This document shows positions 1-5,454 of a stretch of 24,099 nt of DNA, one piece after another. Position 1 is the stretch's first letter; each line of letters starts with the position of its first letter. Both the position numbers and the translations under genes were made by a program. The notes under the pieces were generated by a model. It had not been told where the DNA came from. It saw only the letters and a program-made list of their open reading frames with translations, and did not search any database. This DNA comes from CAYLMG01 sp964464635 (GTDB taxonomy: Bacteria; Planctomycetota; Phycisphaerae; Sedimentisphaerales; Anaerobacaceae), in assembly GCA_964464635.1 (NCBI GenBank), contig CAYXGT010000041.1:1-24099 (forward strand). The letters run 5' to 3'.

Positions 1-1
1 A

Positions 2-1432
2 AAGGGCCTGCAGGACCGGTATGAAGCGCATCATAGAGTGCGTTTTACTGATGAGGCGCTATATCAGGCGGTGGAATTATCGACAAGGTATATCACGGGC
101 AGATGCCTGCCGGATAAGGCTATAGATGTTGTCGATGAGTCCGGGGCAAGGGTGAGACTTAAGAATATGACGCCGCCATCTGATTTGACGGAAATAGAAG
201 AAAGTATTGAAAAGCTGCAGGGGCAGAAAGATGAGGCGGTTAAGAACGCCGACTATGAACGAGCTGCATCGTTGAGAGATGAAGCACAGCAGCTTTTGGA
301 TAAGAAAAATAAGCTTCAAAAGAAATGGTACGATGAGAATAAGGCCTCTGCCGGTGTGGTTGACGCTGAGATTATAGCAGAAGTAGTCAGCAAAATGACC
401 GGTGTTCCTCTGACCAAGCTTGAGAAAAAAGAAGCCCAGAGGCTTTTGGAGCTTGAGGCTGAGCTTCATAAGAGAGTTGTTTCTCAGGATGAGGCGATTA
501 ATAAGATTGCCAAAGCAGTCAGACGAAGCAGAAGCGGAATGAAGGACCCGAATCGACCGACCGGTTGTTTTATCCTTCTCGGGCCAAGCGGTGTTGGAAA
601 AACACTGCTTGCCAGAGCATTGGCGGAGTTTATGTTCAATGACGAAAGTGCACTTATTCAGCTCGATATGAGTGAGTTTATGGAAAAGCACAACGTTAGC
701 AGGCTGGTAGGTGCCCCTCCGGGATATGTCGGTTATGAAGAAGGGGGGCAGTTGACGGAAAGGATAAGACGCAGGCCTTATGCAGTGCTGCTTTTGGACG
801 AGATAGAAAAAGCGCATCCGGACGTTTACAATATGCTGCTGCAGATTATGGATGAGGGACGATTGACCGATAATTTCGGCAGAAATGTCGATTTCAAAAA
901 TGTGATTCTCATTATGACCAGCAATATCGGAGCTGATTTAATAAAAAATCAATCAGGTTTCGGATTCGGCAAAAAGACTGCAGAGGCAAACTACGAGAAG
1001 ATGAAAGATATGCTGCAGAAGGAGGTGGACCATCATTTCAGGCCGGAATTTTTGAACCGTCTTGACGATGTAATAGTATTCAGGCCTCTGACAAAAGAAG
1101 ATTTGCAAACGATTGTCGAGTATGAGCTGGCGAAGGTCTTCAAAAGGATAGTTGAGCACGGATTCAGGATGGAGCTTACGGATGCTTCCAAGGAGTTCCT
1201 GATTGAAAAGGGTTACAGTACGGAATTCGGGGCCAGGCCTTTGCGAAGAGCTATTGAGCACTATATAGAAGACCCCCTGGCAGAAGCGATGCTTCGCGGA
1301 GAGTTCAAGGGCAAAAATCTTATTAAGATTGATGTTCAGGATGAAGAGCATTTGAAACTTGAGGGTTTTAAGACAGCTGATGTTGTTGAGGGCAAGGGCA
1401 AAAAAAAGCAAAAAGTAGAAAGCGATTTGTAA
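2..1432 (+). CDS. clpC: ClpC-type AAA+ unfoldase, C-terminal part (5' end outside window)
   Basis: The Hsp100 unfoldase of the ClpCP protease unfolds cytoplasmic proteins with ATP and feeds them to ClpP. The reading frame is open from base 2, upstream of the GTG at 38, and reads KGLQDRYEAHHRVRF, which is internal Hsp100 sequence. The gene therefore starts outside the window. From the GTG there follow a UVR-type coiled segment (about residues 50-95, with NADYERAASLRDEA), which points to ClpC rather than ClpB. The second ATPase domain has Walker A GPSGVGKT, pore loop GYVGYEEGG and Walker B LLLDEIEKAHPD. It continues with the sensor region TSNIGADLI, the GFGFG loop in the position that contacts ClpP, and the small C-terminal domain (FRPEFLNRLDD, GARPLRRAIE). 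A lysine-rich tail ends the protein. The gene is convergent with the next one. The UVR segment makes ClpC more likely than ClpA or ClpB. Confidence 0.93.
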   Translation, partial: KGLQDRYEAHHRVRFTDEALYQAVELSTRYITGRCLPDKAIDVVDESGARVRLKNMTPPSDLTEIEESIEKLQGQKDEAVKNADYERAASLRDEAQQLLDKKNKLQKKWYDENKASAGVVDAEIIAEVVSKMTGVPLTKLEKKEAQRLLELEAELHKRVVSQDEAINKIAKAVRRSRSGMKDPNRPTGCFILLGPSGVGKTLLARALAEFMFNDESALIQLDMSEFMEKHNVSRLVGAPPGYVGYEEGGQLTERIRRRPYAVLLLDEIEKAHPDVYNMLLQIMDEGRLTDNFGRNVDFKNVILIMTSNIGADLIKNQSGFGFGKKTAEANYEKMKDMLQKEVDHHFRPEFLNRLDDVIVFRPLTKEDLQTIVEYELAKVFKRIVEHGFRMELTDASKEFLIEKGYSTEFGARPLRRAIEHYIEDPLAEAMLRGEFKGKNLIKIDVQDEEHLKLEGFKTADVVEGKGKKKQKVESDL

Positions 1433-1450
1433 ACCGGTTTTTGCCTTTTT
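1403..1450. terminator. Possible bidirectional terminator between convergent genes
   Basis: An A-rich arm at 1403-1414 (AAAAAGCAAAAA) can pair with a T-rich arm at 1438-1450 (TTTTTGC, a bulged C, then TTTTT), giving about 12 bp with a single bulge. A TTTT tract follows on the + strand. It spans the clpC stop codon and sits between two convergent genes. The loop is long (23 bases) and the stem is AT-rich, so the call is tentative. Confidence 0.3.
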
Positions 1451-1453
1451 GTT

Positions 1454-1900
1454 TTATTGTGTTGTTTCGATTTCCATCGGGCTTTGCTGGTTTTCGAGCA
1501 ATTTCTCAAACTTCTTTTTTTCCATCCACTTAACCTCTCCGTTCAGCAATAGAAAAATGTAACCATCATTTATTAATAAAGAGCTATAATTTTTCTCCGT
1601 GTATGCGATTATTTCGTTTGGTTCTGATTCGAGTGTAATCCAGAGAGCTCTGTATTGAATTTTCCCCAGTCGCACGCGGCCCTGGACTTTCTCTCTGATT
1701 GTATCAAGATAAGATTCCGGCGGCAGGTAGCCGAATTCTTGCCGGTAGTTTTGTAATCCGGTGCCGATTTGCTGCATCGCTCGGATACCTTCGGACCTGT
1801 TAATTAAATCCTTTATATTAATCATTGCCAGTGCTGCGGCAGTGGTAACCGCTGCCACAACGGCAAATTTTGCAACGATTATCTTTTGTCTTTTATTCAT
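1454..1900 (-). CDS. Small pilin-like membrane-anchored protein
   Basis: Function is not recognised with certainty. The 148-residue protein has a basic N-terminus, then one hydrophobic segment (about residues 10-28). The next stretch, IRAMQQIGTGLQNYRQEFGYLPP, resembles the alpha-helix and early loop of type II secretion pseudopilins (GspG/GspH-like). The C-terminal LLLNGEVKWMEKKKFEKLL resembles the 'DG-x-V-x-W' end found in many Planctomycetes pilin-like proteins. A classical prepilin cleavage site (G followed by FTLIE) is absent, so it may be an anchored pilin-fold protein rather than a secreted subunit. It lies 24 bases after the RNase H-PurN gene on the same strand and is probably cotranscribed with it. 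Upstream there is only a short AGG as ribosome-binding site. Confidence 0.6.
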   Translation of the reverse strand: MNKRQKIIVAKFAVVAAVTTAAALAMINIKDLINRSEGIRAMQQIGTGLQNYRQEFGYLPPESYLDTIREKVQGRVRLGKIQYRALWITLESEPNEIIAYTEKNYSSLLINDGYIFLLLNGEVKWMEKKKFEKLLENQQSPMEIETTQ

Positions 1901-1924
1901 AAAAAACCTGACGTTTTATAGATC

Positions 1925-3007
1925 TTATTCGATTATTTTTAATTGCTGATTCACAATAAGCAGTTTATTTTCTGCAAATAGTTTGATAGCTTGTGGATAG
2001 GCAATGCATTCCTGTTCAAACACTCTCGCAGCGAGTGTATCCGCGTCGTCCTCGTTTTCGACAGGGCAGCAGCGCTGTACGATGATAGGCCCCTTATCGT
2101 ATTCGTTTGTACAGAAGTGGACCGTGCAGCCGCTGACTTTACAGCCGGTTTTAAGAACTGCTTCGTGGACGTGATGGCCGTACATACCTTTTCCTCCGAA
2201 ACTCGGCAGCAGCCCCGGGTGTATATTCATAACCCGATTGTTGTACTGCGGCGGTATTTTCCACAGGCAGAGCCAGCCGCCCTGGATAACAAGTTCGATG
2301 TCAAAACTGCGAAGTTGCTTTACAATTTCTTTGCTGAATTCATCGATGTCAGGGAAGTCTTTTTTGCGTATGATTTTGACATTTAATCCTGCACCCTTTG
2401 CTCTTTCCACGCCGGCAACGGTTGAACGTGAGCTTATCACAAGCGGTATTTCCGCGTTCAGTTTTCCTTTTTTGATGTATTCAAGGATATTAATCAGTGT
2501 CCTGCCGCCGCCGCTTATGAGCACTCCGAGCCGAATCGGTTTTTTGCGTTTCGAGCTTTGGTCGGTGATTTTTGCCTGCTTATCTGCCGGGCTGTCGATG
2601 TCCCTCTCAAGATTTAAAGCCTGGTTGACAAGCTTGTCGGCCTGTTGGTTTTTTGACCTTGGTATGTGTTTGAAACTGAAAGCTTCGAAATTGTCCAGTA
2701 GGCTGATAGTTTGCTGAAAGAGTGGTCTCAGATTCTGGTTTTTAACCTTGTATAAGCCGTTGATTTGTTTAACGAGCAGCTCACTGTCACTGAAAACGGT
2801 TACCTCTTTTACGCCTTCCTGCTTTGCAGCCTCAAGCGCTTTTACGACTGCGGTATATTCTGCTGCGTTGTTGGTCTGTTTGCCGAGAAAAAAAGCCTTC
2901 GCCTGGAGCTGGTTTTCATTTTCATCCAGCAGAATAAAAGCAGCAGCGGCCGGCCCGGGATTCGCCCTGCTGCCGCCATCGGTATAAATCGTTATTTTTT
3001 CCGCCAC
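1925..3007 (-). CDS. purN: Fusion of RNase HI and phosphoribosylglycinamide formyltransferase (PurN)
   Basis: Two enzymes are joined in one 360-residue chain. Residues 1-135 are a short bacterial RNase HI. It has all four acidic catalytic residues: D10 (YTDGGSRANPGP), E50 (NNAAEYTA), D74 (FSDSELL) and D124 (QQADKL). It should cleave the RNA strand of RNA:DNA hybrids. A charged linker (about 136-157) leads to residues 158-355, a PurN-type GAR transformylase using 10-formyl-THF in purine synthesis. Its catalytic triad is visible as N261 and H263 in NIHPGLLPSFGG and D304 in YDKGPIIVQ. The phosphate loop reads SGGGRT where E. coli has SGNGSN. The start is GTG at 3007, chosen for the strong GAGGAGG seven bases upstream. 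Zinc-ribbon and pilin-like genes flank it on the same strand. A sequencing fusion is unlikely because the frame has no disturbance. Confidence 0.9.
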   Translation of the reverse strand: MAEKITIYTDGGSRANPGPAAAAFILLDENENQLQAKAFFLGKQTNNAAEYTAVVKALEAAKQEGVKEVTVFSDSELLVKQINGLYKVKNQNLRPLFQQTISLLDNFEAFSFKHIPRSKNQQADKLVNQALNLERDIDSPADKQAKITDQSSKRKKPIRLGVLISGGGRTLINILEYIKKGKLNAEIPLVISSRSTVAGVERAKGAGLNVKIIRKKDFPDIDEFSKEIVKQLRSFDIELVIQGGWLCLWKIPPQYNNRVMNIHPGLLPSFGGKGMYGHHVHEAVLKTGCKVSGCTVHFCTNEYDKGPIIVQRCCPVENEDDADTLAARVFEQECIAYPQAIKLFAENKLLIVNQQLKIIE

Positions 3008-3014
3008 GGTTTTT

Positions 3015-3021
3015 CCTCCTC
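3015..3021 (-). promoter_or_regulatory. Strong ribosome binding site for the RNase H-PurN gene
   Basis: GAGGAGG on the minus strand lies seven bases before a GTG codon. It fixes the translation start at 3007 in spite of the non-ATG codon. Confidence 0.75.
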
Positions 3022-3060
3022 TGACGGTTTCGTATTGTTTATAACTTAGTCGGTAGTTGG

Positions 3061-3083
3061 AAAGCGCTGAGCATCAGGCTTTT
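3061..3083. terminator. Weak hairpin between the zinc-ribbon and RNase H-PurN genes
   Basis: AAAGCGCTGA pairs with TCAGGCTTT around a GCA loop, giving nine base pairs with one bulged G. The flanking T run is longer on the + strand than on the - strand, where transcription is expected. It could be a leaky terminator or an RNA processing signal within the 117-base gap. Evidence is structural only. Confidence 0.25.
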
Positions 3084-3124
3084 TAATACCATTCGGACTT
3101 CGCATTCAGCTTGTAATCGGGTTT

Positions 3125-3862
3125 TCAGTTTTCAGAAGAGCTGTCGAGCACAAGAATACGCGTGCAGTTAGGGCAGCGAATGATGTCATCTTTGCCCATT
3201 AGCAAATTTACAGATTCCGCTGTGATGCCCATAAAGCAGCCTCCACAGGTATAGCCGGTTGTTTTTCCCTGCTGGCTTTGAACTGTTGCCAGTGCTTCGC
3301 CGTCGTATGTTTCTGCGACGCGCTTGAAAATCTGCAACTGTTCGGGTGGTATTAACTGCGCCTCCTGGTCCCACTTTGTCTGAATTTCCTCGATTTCAGT
3401 TTCGTACTTGGCGGCAAGCTGTTCTGATTCTTTGCGGTTTTGCTCGAGTATTGTTTTCTGCTCGTCTATCTGTTCTTTAATTTTCTCGCATTCACTTTCA
3501 TCGGATTCGATATCTTTCATCAGTTCAAGCACCTGGCTTTCCAGCTTGGAGTTGTCTGCTTTTGTTGTGTTCAACTGTGTGAGTACCGCCGCATATTCTT
3601 TGTTTGTTTTAGCAGTGTTCAGGGAGGCTCTTAGTTTGCTCACCTCTTCATCTCTGCTCCTGAGCTCAAGCTCGAGCCGGTCGCACTGGACTTTGGTTAA
3701 CTGGATTTCTTCTTTCTTGGCTTCGAAGGCGCTCTGGAGGCTTCTGATTTGGTTTTCCTGGATGACAACTTTTCTTCTGCATCTTGTGAGTTTTGCTTTT
3801 GCAGCTCGTAGTTGATTTTCAACACTTTGTAGTTTTATCAACCCATTTAATACAGGTCCCAT
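3125..3862 (-). CDS. Coiled-coil protein with C4 zinc ribbon (DUF164/CT398 family)
   Basis: The 245-residue protein has two parts. Residues about 5-170 are a long heptad-rich helical hairpin (rich in E, K, Q and L), and the C-terminus is a zinc ribbon with C206-G-G-C209 and C230-P-N-C233. This architecture is that of the widespread DUF164 family typified by chlamydial CT398. Members have been linked to RpoN and to secretion or flagellar components, but no general function is agreed. No signal peptide or membrane segment is visible, so it should be cytoplasmic. The ATG at 3862 is preceded by AAGGAG six bases upstream, which supports this start. It is the first gene of a minus-strand run leading to the RNase H-PurN gene, with a plausible promoter just upstream. 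Confidence 0.82.
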   Translation of the reverse strand: MGPVLNGLIKLQSVENQLRAAKAKLTRCRRKVVIQENQIRSLQSAFEAKKEEIQLTKVQCDRLELELRSRDEEVSKLRASLNTAKTNKEYAAVLTQLNTTKADNSKLESQVLELMKDIESDESECEKIKEQIDEQKTILEQNRKESEQLAAKYETEIEEIQTKWDQEAQLIPPEQLQIFKRVAETYDGEALATVQSQQGKTTGYTCGGCFMGITAESVNLLMGKDDIIRCPNCTRILVLDSSSEN

Positions 3863-3904
3863 TTATACTCCTTTTGTGCCGATTCTAACAGCTTCGAGCA
3901 CAGC

Positions 3905-3933
3905 AGTATATCAACTGTTTTTGTAACCCGCAA
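3905..3933 (-). promoter_or_regulatory. Candidate sigma70 promoter for the zinc-ribbon gene
   Basis: On the minus strand TTGCGG (3928-3933) and TATACT (3905-3910) are separated by exactly 17 bases. The -10 box ends about 42 bases before the start codon. It is a good but not perfect match, found by eye. Confidence 0.45.
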
Positions 3934-4013
3934 CCGAAAATTTTATTTTTTTGGTTCTATGTTTTATTGTTTTTAATCGCGCAAAAAAGCTGGCTGAAAG
4001 TCGGATTACTATG

Positions 4014-4019
4014 TATAAT
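4014..4019 (+). promoter_or_regulatory. Candidate -10 box for the NifU-domain gene
   Basis: A perfect TATAAT lies 75 bases before the chosen start of the NifU-type gene. No convincing -35 hexamer is found at 16-18 bases upstream. The region 3863-4093 otherwise holds only the two divergent promoters and no visible gene. Confidence 0.4.
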
Positions 4020-4093
4020 GATTATGACTTTACGGCAGTTGGCTGTGAGCATTGTTGTCAATCTTACCATAAATGCAGAAAGGCAGATTAGTT

Positions 4094-4363
4094 ATGTGCG
4101 AGCATTGTGGTTGCGGACAAACAGAGGGTGAGCAGAATTTCGAAGACAAAGTCAGGGCTGTTATAGATGCGGTCAGGCCTAGCCTGCAGAGTCATGGCGG
4201 CGATGTGGAGCTTGTAAGTGTTGAGCAGGATTGCACTGTAAAGGTCCGTTTGCAGGGTGCCTGCAGCGGCTGTCCGGGTGCTGCGATGACACTTAAAATG
4301 GGTATCGAACGTCTATTGAGAGAAAAAGCGCCTGAAGTAAAAGAGGTTATAGCGGTAGGTTAG
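4094..4363 (+). CDS. NifU C-terminal domain Fe-S scaffold/carrier protein
   Basis: This 89-residue protein is a stand-alone Nfu domain, which binds or carries an iron-sulfur cluster, usually shared between two subunits, to target apoproteins in the cytoplasm. The hallmark motif is C57-S-G-C60 within GACSGCPGAAMTLKMGIE, preceded by the family's typical RPSLQSHGGDVELV. I chose the ATG at 4094 over the in-frame ATG at 4073 because an AAAGG lies about ten bases upstream of it. The shorter protein then begins MCEHCGCG, giving three extra cysteines (C2, C5, C7) that are not part of the Nfu core and could bind metal. It ends 11 bases from the convergent mtnA stop. Whether it acts as scaffold, carrier or repair factor cannot be told from the sequence. 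Confidence 0.88.
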   Translation: MCEHCGCGQTEGEQNFEDKVRAVIDAVRPSLQSHGGDVELVSVEQDCTVKVRLQGACSGCPGAAMTLKMGIERLLREKAPEVKEVIAVG

Positions 4364-4374
4364 TTTTAAGAGTT

Positions 4375-5436
4375 TTATTTTAAGGATTCGATTATCTTTT
4401 TTCGCGATGGTTTTTTTATTACAGCTTTATCTGTGATGAGCGCTGTTATAAAACACGCCGGGGTAACATCAAAGGCGGGATTGTAAACCTTTGCATTTTT
4501 GGGAGTGATTATTTTTCCGCAGAGGCTTCTTATTTCATCGGCATTTCTTTCTTCGATGGGTATTTCAGCACCGGTTTTTATCGTCAAATCGAATGTGCTT
4601 GTCGGTGCGGCAATGTAGAAGGCAATATTGTGTTGCCTTGCGAGGATGCTGAGGCTGTAGGTTCCAATCTTGTTTGCAGCGTCGCCATTTGCCGCGATTC
4701 TGTCCGCGCCGGTTATGACTGCGTTGATTTTGCCCTGCTTCATCAGCCAGCCCGCCATATTATCGCATATCACTATTGTCCTTATGCCGGCCTGCTTTAA
4801 TTCCCACGCAGTTAATCGGGCACCCTGCAGTAAAGGCCTGGTCTCATCGACATAAACGGTGAATCTTTTACCCTTTCTGTGTGCCTGGTACAAAACAGAC
4901 AGCGCTGTTCCTTCCCCTGCAGTCGCTAAAGCACCGGCATTGCAGTGCGTCAGGATACCATCACCGTTTTTTATAAATTTTTCACCGTTTCTTCCGATAC
5001 GCCGGCACATATCAACGTCTTCCTGGTAAATAGCTTTGGCCTCCTGGAATATAATTGCCTTAAGTTGTTGAGACGTTGCTTTGGGATTTCTTGTGATAAA
5101 CTCTCTTGCTGTCTTTTCTATCCTTTCCAGCGCCCAGAACAAATTCACTGCTGTTGGTCGAGCTGTTGAGAGGTATTTGCACTTCTTACTTAGCTGTGAG
5201 AATGCTTTTTGAAGTTCGGTATTTTTACCTGTTTTTTTAAGTGACAGGACGGTCGCGTAAGCGGCGGCGACTCCTATCGCCGGTGCCCCGCGCACGGCAA
5301 GACTTTTAATCGCTTTGTAAACACTATCGGCGCTCGTGCATTTTATTTTTATCAGCCGGCCGGGCAGCTTTCTCTGGTCGATAATCTCCAGAAAGCCGTT
5401 GCTGTCACCTTTCCATTTCAGTGCAGAGGCTATCAT
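4375..5436 (-). CDS. mtnA: Methylthioribose-1-phosphate isomerase (MtnA, eIF-2B-like fold)
   Basis: MtnA isomerises 5-methylthioribose 1-phosphate to methylthioribulose 1-phosphate in methionine salvage. The protein has 353 residues, normal for the family. Visible signatures are RGAPAIGVAAAY (49-60), the catalytic cysteine C165 in LTHCNAGALAT, and the catalytic aspartate D245 in ITGADRIAANGD. NKIGTYSLS, the substrate-phosphate segment, follows. The late PTSTFDL and EIPIEER motifs are also typical. Related eIF-2B-like ribose-1,5-bisphosphate isomerases share the fold, but these motifs favour MtnA. The gene follows uvrA by 18 bases on the same strand and is probably cotranscribed. No other salvage gene is present in the window. 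The ribosome-binding site is weak. Confidence 0.9.
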   Translation of the reverse strand: MIASALKWKGDSNGFLEIIDQRKLPGRLIKIKCTSADSVYKAIKSLAVRGAPAIGVAAAYATVLSLKKTGKNTELQKAFSQLSKKCKYLSTARPTAVNLFWALERIEKTAREFITRNPKATSQQLKAIIFQEAKAIYQEDVDMCRRIGRNGEKFIKNGDGILTHCNAGALATAGEGTALSVLYQAHRKGKRFTVYVDETRPLLQGARLTAWELKQAGIRTIVICDNMAGWLMKQGKINAVITGADRIAANGDAANKIGTYSLSILARQHNIAFYIAAPTSTFDLTIKTGAEIPIEERNADEIRSLCGKIITPKNAKVYNPAFDVTPACFITALITDKAVIKKPSRKKIIESLK

Positions 5437-5454
5437 AAATTTTATCCCGATAGC

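Noticed and set aside
77..817. 246-codon open frame antisense to clpC
   Set aside because: It lies wholly opposite the conserved clpC AAA+ domain, has no recognisable motif, and is a shadow of that gene's codon pattern.
3008..3124. RNase P RNA or other small RNA in the gap next to the RNase H gene
   Set aside because: The gap is only 117 bases and the conserved RNase P core (GAGGAAAGTCC) is absent from both strands.
3408..3815. 135-codon frame opposite the zinc-ribbon protein, rich in Ser and Leu
   Set aside because: The composition mirrors the Glu/Lys-rich coiled coil read backwards; no start signal or family match.
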